DNA of 64,000 bases. Source: Tenacibaculum ovolyticum DSM 18103 (GTDB lineage: Bacteria > Bacteroidota > Bacteroidia > Flavobacteriales > Flavobacteriaceae). The translations under genes were made by a program, and so were the position numbers. The notes under the pieces were generated by a model that did not search any database, was not told the DNA's origin, and worked only from the letters and a program-made list of their open reading frames with translations. The stretch is from NCBI RefSeq assembly GCF_000430545.1, contig NZ_AUMF01000019.1, positions 29,891 through 93,890 on the forward strand, read 5' to 3'. This document shows, in pieces, positions 25,803 to 35,600 of this stretch. How positions within the stretch are numbered: position 1 is the first letter of the stretch; each line of letters begins with the position of its first letter.

Positions 25803-27164
25803 CTAAATCGTCATAGAAAATAGCTTTGTTTCTGGCTTGTTTCTATGCAATCGCTTGTCAAATGCCATACAAATATTACGCACATATGGTCTAGCTTCTT
25901 CAGGAACTGACAAACTACTCCCGTCAATAGTAACCAATCCGTCATCTATCATTTCACCTAGTTTTTCTAAATGAATTTCTATATTTTCAACTTGTAAATG
26001 TGCTTCATCCCACGAAGTGAAAAAGTGACACATAATGTTTAATATATGTTTTCTTATAATTAAATCTTCTTCAGATAAAATATGTCCTCTAAATACCGGA
26101 ATCTCTCCTTCGTTTACTATTTTTTGATATTCTTTTACTGTTTTTACATTTTGTGCAAAGCCATACCATGAATCTGATATTGATGACATTCCTAAACCAA
26201 CCATTAACTGGGTTTTATTTGCTGTATATCCCATAAAATTTCGGTGCAATGTTTTTTCTTGAGTTGCTTTATATAAACTGTCTGATTTTAATGCAAAATG
26301 ATCCATTCCTATTTCTACATAGCCCATTTCAGCAAATAACTCCTTACCTATTTCATACAATTCACGTTTTTCTTCGTTTTTAGGTAAATCTTTTTCATTA
26401 AATCCTCGCTGACCAACACCTTTTACCCATGGCACATGTGCATAACTGTAAAATGAAATTCTATCAGGTTGTAATTCTTTTGTTTTATTAATGGTATGAA
26501 TTACATTTTCTTTTGTTTGAAATGGCAATCCGAAAATTAAATCGTGACTAATAGATGTATACCCTATTTCTCTTGCCCAACGTGTTGCTCTTTCAACATT
26601 TTCAAAAGATTGCACTCTATGAATTGCTACTTGTACTTTTTCATTATAATCTTGTACACCATAACTTACACGAGTAAAGCCAACATCAAACAAAGTTTGT
26701 AATTGTTCTTTTGTAGTATTATTAGGATGACCTTCAAAACTAAATTCATGATTTGGATGTTTTTTTGCGTTTATAAACAATCCATCAATTAGTTTTTTTA
26801 ACTGTTCTTTTGAGAAAAAAGTTGGTGTTCCTCCACCTAAATGAATCTCTTTTATAATTGGAGTTTCATCAACCAAATTGGTATATAAATTCCATTCTTT
26901 TAAAACTGTATCTATATAATCTTCTTCTACTTCGTGTCGTTTTGTAATATGCTTATGACATGCACAAAACGTACATAAACTCTCACAAAAAGGCAAATGA
27001 ATATATACACTAATTCCTTCTGAAGAATTACTTTCTATAAACGATTTTTTAAATGTTTCAATCCATTTTTCTTTAGAAAATGTTTCGTTTTCCCAATAAG
27101 GAACCGTTGGATAACTAGTATATCTTGGTCCTGGAATATTATATTTTTGTATGAGTGAATTCAT
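25803..27164 (-). CDS. hemN: HemN, oxygen-independent coproporphyrinogen III oxidase
   Basis: The 453-residue radical-SAM enzyme has the cluster motif CESLCTFCACHK near residue 60 and the HemN-specific YTSYPTVPYW start, GGGTPTF, and PDRISFYSYAHVPW. It decarboxylates two propionates of coproporphyrinogen III when oxygen is scarce, which supplies haem to the cbb3 oxidase. The length is typical for genuine HemN rather than HemW. It is 83 bases downstream of deoD, and no FNR-like site is seen directly upstream. Confidence 0.95.
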   Translation of the reverse strand: MNSLIQKYNIPGPRYTSYPTVPYWENETFSKEKWIETFKKSFIESNSSEGISVYIHLPFCESLCTFCACHKHITKRHEVEEDYIDTVLKEWNLYTNLVDETPIIKEIHLGGGTPTFFSKEQLKKLIDGLFINAKKHPNHEFSFEGHPNNTTKEQLQTLFDVGFTRVSYGVQDYNEKVQVAIHRVQSFENVERATRWAREIGYTSISHDLIFGLPFQTKENVIHTINKTKELQPDRISFYSYAHVPWVKGVGQRGFNEKDLPKNEEKRELYEIGKELFAEMGYVEIGMDHFALKSDSLYKATQEKTLHRNFMGYTANKTQLMVGLGMSSISDSWYGFAQNVKTVKEYQKIVNEGEIPVFRGHILSEEDLIIRKHILNIMCHFFTSWDEAHLQVENIEIHLEKLGEMIDDGLVTIDGSSLSVPEEARPYVRNICMAFDKRLHRNKPETKLFSMTI

Positions 27165-27220
27165 TTGTTTATTATTTATATAAAGTTTATCGCAACCAAA
27201 ACCTTATTAAGTTAATAACC

Positions 27221-27241
27221 TCTCGATTGTTCTCGAGCTGA
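27221..27241 (+). repeat. REP-like palindromic element, diverged copy 2
   Basis: TCTCGATTGTTCTCGAGCTG (continuing to 27241 with A) matches the copy at 20450-20473 in 17 of 21 aligned positions, in the opposite orientation. It lies between hemN and deoD. Confidence 0.5.
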
Positions 27242-27247
27242 AAATAA

Positions 27248-27946
27248 TTAAGTTAATTCTAAAGCAATTTCTATCATTTCTTTAAAAGTATACTCTCTTT
27301 CATTTGCTGTCGTTTTTTCTCCTGTTACTAAACTATCTGAAATTGTTAAGATAGCTAATGCATTTACTTTATGTTTTGCTGCTATTGTGTACAATCCATT
27401 AGTTTCCATTTCTACACATAACACACCATATTCAGCCCATTTTTTATAACTTTCAAAATCATCAGCATAAAACTCATCTGAACTTAAAACATTTCCTGCT
27501 TTTAACGGTATCCCTTTTCTACTTGCTGTTTCTAACGCTTTTTGAAACAGCTTAAAACTTGCTGTTGCCGCATAATCTGCTCCATTAAAGCGAATAGTGT
27601 TTAATCCTGAATTTGTAGAGGCTGACATTGCTATAACAATATCACGAATTTTAACTTCTTTTTGGTAAGACCCAGCTGAACCTACACGTATTAAGTTTTT
27701 TACTCCGTATTCATTAATCAATTCGTGTACATAAATTAACGTAGATGGAATTCCCATTCCCGTTCCTTGCACAGAAATTTGTTTTCCTCTGTAAGTTCCT
27801 GTAAAACCTAACATACCACGAACATCATTATAACAAATAGGATTTTCTAAAAATGTTTCAGCAATCCATTTTGCTCGCATTGGATCTCCTGGTAATAAAA
27901 CAGTTTCTGCAATTTCTCCTTTTTTTGCGGCTATATGTACACTCAT
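27248..27946 (-). CDS. deoD: Purine nucleoside phosphorylase DeoD
   Basis: The 232-residue protein matches the hexameric PNP family: [49 protein letters not shown] near residue 87, [16 protein letters not shown] near 180 and TISDSL. It splits purine (deoxy)nucleosides with phosphate. It lies 67 bases after deoC, giving a nucleoside salvage pair: DeoD yields deoxyribose-1-phosphate and DeoC degrades deoxyribose-5-phosphate. No deoB for the mutase step is visible here. It overlaps nothing and is probably in the ccoI-led transcription unit. Confidence 0.96.
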   Translation of the reverse strand: MSVHIAAKKGEIAETVLLPGDPMRAKWIAETFLENPICYNDVRGMLGFTGTYRGKQISVQGTGMGIPSTLIYVHELINEYGVKNLIRVGSAGSYQKEVKIRDIVIAMSASTNSGLNTIRFNGADYAATASFKLFQKALETASRKGIPLKAGNVLSSDEFYADDFESYKKWAEYGVLCVEMETNGLYTIAAKHKVNALAILTISDSLVTGEKTTANEREYTFKEMIEIALELT

Positions 27947-28013
27947 TTTTCCTTTTTTAAACGTTATTTAAAATATAAAACTGGAACAAATTCAGATTAA
28001 CAAAAATCTAAAT

Positions 28014-28679
28014 TTAATATTGGTTTTTATCAGAAACTCCTTTTATAACCAAAGAAACTCCTGATGATGTTCCTAAGCGAGCTACTCCCATTTTAATATA
28101 CTTTTCAGCTGTTTCTTTATCTCTAACTCCTCCTGCTGCTTTTATTAATGCTTTACCTTTAATAGTTTCTTTCATTATCAAAAGATCTTCTAAAGTTGCT
28201 CCTGCAGTACCAAAACCTGTCGATGTTTTTATAAAATCTGCTCCTGCATTTACAGCTAATTTCGAAACTTTTTTTATTTGTTCTTTCGATAAATAACAGT
28301 TCTCAAAAATTACTTTTAAAACATTATTTCCAATTGCTTCTTTTATCAACCTTATTTCATTTTCAACATAATCACTTTCACCATCTAATAACTTACCAAC
28401 ATTAATAACCATATCAATTTCTGAAGCACCATTTTCGATACTATTTTTAGCTTCAAAAACTTTAGCTTCAGTTGTCATTGCTCCCAAAGGAAAACCAATT
28501 ACTGCTGCTATTTTCACATCAGAATTTATTAACTCTTGTTTCGCTAACGCTACATAAGCACCGTTTACACAAACTGCGTAAAAATTGTAATCTAAAGCTT
28601 CTCTACACAGCTTAATAATATCTTTTTTTGTTGCTGTAGCTTTTAATAACGTGTGATCTATATATTTACTTATCTGCAT
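28014..28679 (-). CDS. deoC: Deoxyribose-phosphate aldolase DeoC
   Basis: The 221-residue TIM-barrel protein shows IDHTLLKATATKKDI, AVIGFPLGAMTTEAKVFEAK, EIDMVINVGKL, and FIKTSTGF with the Schiff-base lysine near residue 150 and ALIKAAGGVRD near 180. It cleaves deoxyribose-5-phosphate to glyceraldehyde-3-phosphate and acetaldehyde. It begins four bases after the cupin gene stop and lies 67 bases before deoD. Length and motifs are normal. Confidence 0.96.
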   Translation of the reverse strand: MQISKYIDHTLLKATATKKDIIKLCREALDYNFYAVCVNGAYVALAKQELINSDVKIAAVIGFPLGAMTTEAKVFEAKNSIENGASEIDMVINVGKLLDGESDYVENEIRLIKEAIGNNVLKVIFENCYLSKEQIKKVSKLAVNAGADFIKTSTGFGTAGATLEDLLIMKETIKGKALIKAAGGVRDKETAEKYIKMGVARLGTSSGVSLVIKGVSDKNQY

Positions 28680-28683
28680 AAAG

Positions 28684-29016
28684 TTATACGTTTTTCACTC
28701 TTTTTACAGTGTCTGATTTAGATAATGTTAATCGCACAATACTTTCTTCTATTGCTATAAGGTTATGAACAACTTGTGGTTTTAATGAAATTATATCGCC
28801 AATACTTAATTGTTTTACTTCATTATTCACTCCAAAATCAATACTCCCTTTTACTACCTGAACGATTATTGCAAAAGGAGCTTGATGATCTTCCATCACT
28901 TGTCCTTTTTTAAATACAACTCGTATTTCTTTAGAAAAATCTGTATCTAATAACAATGATACAGCCGGTTTATGATCACTAAACTTTATATCTTTTAAAA
29001 ATGAGGCTACTTTCAT
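28684..29016 (-). CDS. Small cupin-domain protein
   Basis: The 110-residue protein is a single cupin: GQVMEDHQAPFAIIVQVVKGSIDFGVNNEVKQLSIGDIISLKPQVVHNLIAIEES shows the two cupin motifs, with H and Q/P at the metal-ligand positions (motif 1 is degenerate). Cupins of this size bind metal or small ligands. It lies five bases after ccoI and four before deoC, so it is part of the same operon. Its substrate is unknown. Confidence 0.85.
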   Translation of the reverse strand: MKVASFLKDIKFSDHKPAVSLLLDTDFSKEIRVVFKKGQVMEDHQAPFAIIVQVVKGSIDFGVNNEVKQLSIGDIISLKPQVVHNLIAIEESIVRLTLSKSDTVKRVKNV

Positions 29017-29021
29017 AATAT

Positions 29022-31394
29022 CTATTTTATTTTTTTTCCTAATAAATTTGTTGCAATAGTTGTAAATAACACTATACTAATAGAGCTTAAAGGCATTAAT
29101 ATTGCTGCTATTACAGGTTTTAGTTGTCCTGTTGTTGCAAAATATAATCCTATTAAATTATAACATAAAGAGAGTATAAAACTATACTTAATTATTTGAA
29201 TTGCTTTTTTTGAAGCTCTAATATAACTTCCTATTTTATTAAACTTAGAAGCGTCTAAAATAGCATCACAAGCTGGTGAAAAAACATTAATATTTTCTGA
29301 TAAAGCAATACCAACATTACTTTGCGCTAAAGCTCCTGCATCATTTAAACCATCACCAATCATAATAACACTATTTCCTTTAGCTTGTAGTTGTTCTACA
29401 TAGGTTAATTTATCTTCTGGTTTTTGGTTAAATAAAAATGATGTTCCATTTGGCAACAATTCTTCTAAATATTTTTTCTCTCCTTCATTATCTCCAGAAA
29501 CGACTGCTAAATTGTAATTCGAATTCAATTCAGAAAACAAACCTTCCATACCTTTTCTGTATGCATTTTTAAAAATATATTTCCCTTTATATTCATCATT
29601 AATACTAATATGAACTGATGTGTCTAAATTAATTTCTTCCTTTTTATTTTTAACAAATGATGATGAACCAATCTTTATCTTTAATTGTTCATATTTTGCT
29701 TCAATACCTTTACCTGTATATTCTTTAAAGTTACTTATAAGAATGGTCTCTTCTGTTAAAGAATCATATAACATTCTACTCAATGGATGATTTGAAGCTC
29801 TTAAAACACTTTTTAAAACCGATTTTTCTTCAGAACTTAAAGTATTACCTTTATAATCTATTTGATTTTCTTTACTTGTTGTTAAAGTTCCTGTTTTATC
29901 AAAAATTATACTATCTATTGCTGCTAACTGTTCAATAACTGTTGCGTTTTTTAGATAAATTTTTTTCTTCCCTAAAATACGTAGCATATTTCCTAAAGTA
30001 AATGGAGCGGCTAAGGCTATTGCACAAGGACACGCAATAATTAGCACTGCAGTAAATACATTTAATGCTTTACTGGCATCATAAAACAACCAAAATGTTG
30101 CGGCTACAAAAGCAATTACTAAAATTGTTAATGTAAAATGTTGACTTATTGAATCAGTTAATGTTTTAAAAGAAGAGTTTTTATCTTTTTTAAAAACATC
30201 ATTACTCCATAATTGTGTTAAATAACTTTGTGAAACAGATGTTAAAACTTCCATTTCTATAACTCCAGACAATTGTTTTCCTCCTGCAAATATCTTATCT
30301 CCTGATTTTTTTAATACAGGTACTGCTTCCCCTGTAACAAAACTATAATCAATATTGGCTTCTCCATTAATTAAAATTCCATCAACAGGAATCAACTCTT
30401 GATTTCTAATTAACAATCTATTGCCTTTTTCTATATCGTATATCTGTACATTTTCTTCTTCACCTTTAGAAGTGATTCGAGTAACTGCTATTGGAAAATA
30501 TGATTTATAATCTCGCTCAAAAGACAAAAAATTATATGTTTTTTGTTGAAAAAATTTCCCTAATAATAAAAAGAAAACTAAACCGGTTAGTGAATCAAAA
30601 AAACCAGTTCCCAAATCAAAAATAATCTCTATTGAGCTCCTTATAAATAAGACTAAAACTCCTAAAGCAATTGGAATATCAATGTTCAAAATTTTAGAAC
30701 GTAATCCTTTATATGCTGAAATAAAATAATCTTGTGCTGCATAAAAAACAACAGGAAGGGAAAACAAAAACATTAACCATCGAAATATTCCTTTATACTG
30801 TTCTAACCAAAAACCCGACACTTCAAAATACTCAGGAAATGACAAAAACATAACATTACCAAAAGCAAATCCAGCAATTCCTAGTTTATAAATTAAACTA
30901 CGGTCAACTTTCTTTTTTCCAACCTCATAATCTTCTAAACTTATATAAGGTTCGTAACCAATAGAACTTAATAATAACACTATTTCTTTTAATGAAATAA
31001 TATCAGAGTTATATGTGATTCGTACTGTTTTTTTAGGAAAATCAACTTGTGATGCGCTAATGTTTTTTTGTAACTTATGTAAGTTTTCTAATATCCAAAT
31101 ACAAGAACTACAGTGTATATGAGGTATGTATAAGTTTACAACATGCATACTACCATCGTTAAACTCTAATAGTTTATCTACAATAGCTTCATTTTCAAGA
31201 AAATCGTATTTCCCTTGAATTTCTTCTGGAACAGCTCCAGGATTGTTTTGAAAATCATAGTAACACGTTAAATCATTTTCTGAAAAAATTTCATAAACCG
31301 TCTTACATCCATTACAACAAAAGAATTTCTCTTGTACGGTAATAGTTTTGGTATCGCATTCGTTACCACAATGAAAACATTTTGTGCTTTCCAT
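29022..31394 (-). CDS. ccoI: CcoI, copper-exporting P-type ATPase for cbb3 oxidase
   Basis: The 790-residue P1B-ATPase has an N-terminal cysteine-rich domain (CFHCGNEC, FFCCNGC), an HMA-like domain with CSSC near residue 116, eight or so membrane segments, the copper site motif CPCAIALA, phosphorylation motif DKTGTLT and GDGLNDAGAL. This domain set with YYDFQNNPG identifies CcoI, which delivers copper to the cbb3 oxidase. It is divergent from the Fnr-type regulator; its promoter holds an FNR-like dyad. Confidence 0.95.
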   Translation of the reverse strand: MESTKCFHCGNECDTKTITVQEKFFCCNGCKTVYEIFSENDLTCYYDFQNNPGAVPEEIQGKYDFLENEAIVDKLLEFNDGSMHVVNLYIPHIHCSSCIWILENLHKLQKNISASQVDFPKKTVRITYNSDIISLKEIVLLLSSIGYEPYISLEDYEVGKKKVDRSLIYKLGIAGFAFGNVMFLSFPEYFEVSGFWLEQYKGIFRWLMFLFSLPVVFYAAQDYFISAYKGLRSKILNIDIPIALGVLVLFIRSSIEIIFDLGTGFFDSLTGLVFFLLLGKFFQQKTYNFLSFERDYKSYFPIAVTRITSKGEEENVQIYDIEKGNRLLIRNQELIPVDGILINGEANIDYSFVTGEAVPVLKKSGDKIFAGGKQLSGVIEMEVLTSVSQSYLTQLWSNDVFKKDKNSSFKTLTDSISQHFTLTILVIAFVAATFWLFYDASKALNVFTAVLIIACPCAIALAAPFTLGNMLRILGKKKIYLKNATVIEQLAAIDSIIFDKTGTLTTSKENQIDYKGNTLSSEEKSVLKSVLRASNHPLSRMLYDSLTEETILISNFKEYTGKGIEAKYEQLKIKIGSSSFVKNKKEEINLDTSVHISINDEYKGKYIFKNAYRKGMEGLFSELNSNYNLAVVSGDNEGEKKYLEELLPNGTSFLFNQKPEDKLTYVEQLQAKGNSVIMIGDGLNDAGALAQSNVGIALSENINVFSPACDAILDASKFNKIGSYIRASKKAIQIIKYSFILSLCYNLIGLYFATTGQLKPVIAAILMPLSSISIVLFTTIATNLLGKKIK

Positions 31395-31414
31395 ATTTAC
31401 TCGTTTGCCTATTA

Positions 31415-31475
31415 CAAATATCTTATAAGAACTGAAATTAAAACATGATATTTATCAGCTTTTTCAATATCTTTG
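31415..31475. promoter_or_regulatory. Divergent ccoI/fnr promoter with shared FNR-like dyad
   Basis: The dyad TGAT-ATTT-ATCA occupies 31446-31457. Towards ccoI (minus strand) a near-consensus -7 box GATATTTG lies at 31415-31422, 36.5 bases from the dyad centre. Towards fnr (plus strand) a perfect -7 box TATCTTTG lies at 31468-31475, so the dyad falls close to -30 and overlaps the -33 region. Activation of ccoI and autorepression of fnr are inferred from this geometry. Confidence 0.75.
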
Positions 31476-31499
31476 CATTACCACCAAAGTACAATATCT

Positions 31500-32186
31500 A
31501 TGAGCAAATGTGAACAATGTATCATTCGTCAGTTTAATTCTTTAAAGTCGCTCACAAAAGATGAATTAGTTAGAATATCTGGCTGTAAAACATCTAAAAC
31601 AATTAAAAAAGGAGAAGTTTTATTTGAAGAAGGAGAACATATAAATGGTGTTTTTTGTATAAAGGACGGTATTTGTAAGGTTTCGAAAATGAGTGATAAT
31701 GGTAGAGATCAGATTGTAAATCTTGTTCGAAAAGGTGATTTATTAGGAGAGCGTAGTTTAATAAACGATGAAGCTTCTAACTTAAAAGCTATTGCCGTAA
31801 ATGATATGGAAATTTGTTTTATTCCTAAAGATGAAATTGTTAGAGATTTAGAAAATAATCCTAAATTTACTATGGATATTCTTAAAAACATGGCTTTATC
31901 TCTTAAAACTGCAGATAACTTTATTGTTGATATGGCTCAAAAAACAGTTAAACAGCGTTTAGCTGCTACTTTATTAAGTCTTGATAGTAAGTTTGCTAAA
32001 AACGAAAATGGTTCTTTAGATATACATTTATCTCGTGAGGATATTGCGAACATTATTGGTACTGCTACTGAAAGTGCTATTCGATTACTTTCAGAATTTA
32101 AAAAGAAAAAAATAATTAACTTAAAAGGTAAAGAAGTTTTTATTATTGATACTCAAGCTTTAAAAGATATTTCTACTGGTTTTTAA
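31500..32186 (+). CDS. Crp/Fnr-type oxygen-responsive regulator
   Basis: I start at ATG 31500 (MSKCEQCIIRQF), because the upstream TTG at 31473 lies inside the -7 box. The 228-residue protein has an N-terminal CxxC (C4, C7), another cysteine at about 28, two in the beta-roll (FCIKDGIC), a cyclic-nucleotide-like fold, and a C-terminal helix-turn-helix (LSREDIANIIGTATESAIRLLSEF). These cysteines suit a 4Fe-4S oxygen sensor like FNR. It is divergent from ccoI and probably controls the three FNR-like sites of this cluster. Confidence 0.9.
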   Translation: MSKCEQCIIRQFNSLKSLTKDELVRISGCKTSKTIKKGEVLFEEGEHINGVFCIKDGICKVSKMSDNGRDQIVNLVRKGDLLGERSLINDEASNLKAIAVNDMEICFIPKDEIVRDLENNPKFTMDILKNMALSLKTADNFIVDMAQKTVKQRLAATLLSLDSKFAKNENGSLDIHLSREDIANIIGTATESAIRLLSEFKKKKIINLKGKEVFIIDTQALKDISTGF

Positions 32187-32212
32187 TTTACTTTTATAAA
32201 TAATATTGAAAT

Positions 32213-32243
32213 AAAAAAAACGTCTAATATTAGACGTTTTTTT
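32213..32243. terminator. Terminator between fnr and DUF3467
   Basis: CGTCTAATATTAGACG (32221-32236) flanked by A8 and T7 is a bidirectional intrinsic terminator between convergent genes. Confidence 0.9.
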
Positions 32244-32247
32244 ATTT

Positions 32248-32556
32248 TTAAGCTTCCCCTGTTGTTCCGCCAAAATTCATTGGAATTGGTACTTGCTCAT
32301 AATCCTTAATCTCACCATTAGCTTGTTCAAACTTACGAACATTTTCAGCTAAAGCTTTTGTGAGTCTCTTAGCATGTTGTGGTGTTAAAATAATTCTAGA
32401 TTTTACTTTAGCCTTTGGTACACCAGGCATTATATTAATAAAATCAACTATAAATTCAGATACTGAATGATTAATTATAGCTAAATTACTATAAGTTCCT
32501 TCAGCTATATCCTGATCTAACTCTATGTTTAATTGTGGGTCTTTATTTTCTTCCAT
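32248..32556 (-). CDS. DUF3467 protein
   Basis: The 102-residue protein matches DUF3467: LDQDIAEGTYSNLAIINHSVSEFIVDFINIMPG, then KSRIILTPQHAKRLTKALAENVRKFEQ. The family is widespread in Bacteroidota, mostly beside rpoC, with unknown function. It is 53 bases after the rpoC stop on the same strand, with a strong terminator between, so it depends on readthrough or on its own promoter, of which none is obvious. Confidence 0.92.
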   Translation of the reverse strand: MEENKDPQLNIELDQDIAEGTYSNLAIINHSVSEFIVDFINIMPGVPKAKVKSRIILTPQHAKRLTKALAENVRKFEQANGEIKDYEQVPIPMNFGGTTGEA

Positions 32557-32568
32557 AAAAATAAGAAT

Positions 32569-32598
32569 AAAAAAAGGCCTCTAAAATTTAGAGGCCTT
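32569..32598 (-). terminator. Terminator after rpoC
   Basis: The 12-bp arms AAGGCCTCTAAA (32574-32585) and complement (32587-32598) with a one-base centre run, on the minus strand, into a T-rich tract. The hairpin lies between rpoC and DUF3467. Confidence 0.85.
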
Positions 32599-32609
32599 AC
32601 TATTAAAAT

Positions 32610-35600
32610 TTATAAATTTTTCTCCATTTCTTCTCTTGGCCCTACGATTTGATGATCGTAAGATCTCATTCCTGTACCTGCTGGTATACGTTTACCTACA
32701 ATTACATTTTCTTTTAATCCTTCTAATGTATCGATTTTACCGTTTACTGCGGCTTCATTTAATACTTTAGTAGTTTCCTGGAACGATGCTGCTGATATAA
32801 ATGATTTCGTTTGTAACGATGCTCTTGTAATACCTTGTAATACTTGCTCTGCTGTTGCAGGCTGCGCATCACGTGCTGCTACTAGATTTTTATCTGCTCT
32901 ACGTAAAATTGAATTTTCATCTCTTAACTGACGAGCTGAAACCATTTGACCTGGTTTTAAATTCTCAGAATCTCCTGCATCTTCAACAACTTTCATTCCG
33001 TAGATATTGTCGTTGTCTGTGATAAAGTCGTTCTTATGAATTAATTGGTTCTCTAAGAATAATGTATCTCCTGAATCAATAATTCTAACTTTACGCATCA
33101 TTTGACGTACAACTACTTCGAAATGCTTATCATTAATTTTCACACCTTGTAAACGATATACTTCTTGAATTTCGTTTACTAAGTATTCTTGTACAGCTGA
33201 AGGCCCTTTAATATTTAAAATATCAATAGGTGTTGTTGCTCCATCAGATAATGGCATACCTGCCTTAATGAAATCGTTTTCTTGAACTAAAATCTGATTA
33301 GATAATTTCACTAAGTATTTAGTAATATCACCTGTTTTAGATTCAATAATAATCTCACGATTACCTCTTTTTATTTTACCGAAAGATACCACACCATCAA
33401 TCTGAGCAATTACTGCTGGGTTAGATGGGTTACGTGCTTCGAATAATTCTGTTACACGTGGTAAACCTCCTGTAATATCTCCTGCTTTACCAGATTTACG
33501 TGGAATTTTAACTAATGTATGACCTGATTCTACTTTATCACCATCACTTACCATTAAATGAGCTCCTACTGGTAAACTATACGAACGTAACGCATTACCA
33601 TCAGCATCTTCAATAATTAATGAAGCAATAATTTTTTTGTTTTTAGAATCGATCATCACTTTTTCCTGGAAACCAGTTTGTTCATCAATTTCAACAGAGT
33701 AATTAATACCTTGCTCTAAATTGTCAAACTTAACTCTTCCTCCGAATTCTGATACGATAACTCCGTTAAATGAATCCCATTGACATACTGCATCTCCTTT
33801 TTTAATGGTTTTAATATCTTTATTAAAGATAGTAGATCCATAAGGGATAATATTAGTACTTAATACGATATCAGTCTTCTTGTCGATAATTTTAATTTCA
33901 GCAGTACGTGAAATAACGATTTCAATTTCTTTTCCGTCATTATCTTTACCATTTACGGTACGTAAATCTTCAATTTTAACTTTACCGTCAAATTTTGCAA
34001 TTAACTTATTCTCTTCAGAAATGTTTCCTGCAACCCCACCAACGTGGAATGTACGTAATGTTAACTGTGTACCAGGTTCTCCAATAGATTGTGCTGCAAT
34101 TACACCAACTGCCTCACCTCTTTGAACTTTTTTACCTGTTGATAAAGATTGCCCATAACATTTTTCACATATTCCTCTTTGAGACTCACATGTTAATGCT
34201 GAACGAACTTCTACTGCATCAATACCAGATGATTGAATTTTATCTGCTAATTTAACTGTAATTAACTCTCCTGATTCAACTAAAATTTCATCAGAGTTTG
34301 GTGCGTATACGTTATGTAATGAAGTACGACCTGTAATTCTATCACTTAAAGATTCAACGATTTCATCGTTTTTCTTTAATGGTGTAACCTCTAAACCTCT
34401 TAAAGTACCACAATCAACTTCGTTTACAATAACATCTTGAGATACATCTACTAAACGACGTGTTAAGTAACCTGCATCGGCAGTTTTTAATGCGGTATCG
34501 GCTAAACCTTTACGAGCACCGTGTGTTGATATAAAGTATTCAAGAATTGATAATCCTTCCTTAAAGTTAGAAAGAATTGGATTTTCAATAATTTCTCCAC
34601 CACCTGCTGTAGATTTTTTAGGCTTTGCCATTAATCCACGCATACCAGTTAACTGACGAATCTGTTCTTTAGATCCACGTGCTCCAGAATCTAACATCAT
34701 AAATACTGAGTTAAACCCTTGTTGGTCTTCACGTAAACGCTTCATAGATAATTCAGTTAATTGATTATTGGTTCTACCCCAAATATCAATTACCTGGTTA
34801 TAACGCTCTTTTTGCGTTAACATACCCATATTATAATTACCTACAACTGCATCAACTTCTTTGTTTGCATCAGCAATCATTGTATGCTTTTCTGGTGGAA
34901 TAATAATATCTCCTAATGAGAATGATAAACCTCCTTCAAATGCATATCTATATCCCATATTTTTAATTTCATCTAAGAAATCTCCAATTGAAGGAATATC
35001 TGTAACTTTTAAAATACCACCAATAATATCTCTTAATGATTTTTTAGTTAAAACCTCATTAATGTATCCTGCTGCTTTTGGCACTTTCTCGTTAAATAAA
35101 ACTCTACCAACTGTAGTTGCTATAATTCTAGTTACCGCTTCACCATCTACAACATCATGTGTACGTACTTTTATACCTGCATTTAAGTCTACTCTTTCTT
35201 CATTTAAGGCTATAATTACCTCTTCTGGAGAATAGAAAATTAACCCTTCACCTTTAACAGGTACTTCTGGAGTTGACTTTCTTTCTTTAGTCATATAGTA
35301 AAGACCTAATACCATATCCTGAGATGGTACCGTAATAGGTGCTCCATTTGCAGGATTTAAAATATTATGAGATCCTAACATTAATAACTGTGCTTCTAAA
35401 ATAGCTTCAGGTCCTAATGGTAAGTGAACTGCCATTTGATCTCCATCAAAATCGGCATTGAAGGCAGAACAAGCAAGTGGATGTAATCTAATTGCTTTTC
35501 CTTCAATTAATTTTGGTTGGAATGCTTGAATACCTAAACGGTGTAATGTAGGTGCACGGTTTAATAAAACTGGATGTCCTTTAATTACATTTTCTAAAAT

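Noticed and set aside
31473..31499. TTG start for the Fnr-type regulator
   Set aside because: It overlaps the -7 box TATCTTTG at 31468-31475; ATG 31500 gives the conserved MSKCEQC start.
34861..35235. Plus-strand open frames within rpoB and rpoC
   Set aside because: They are frames opposite strongly conserved polymerase genes and show no domain, promoter or start context.
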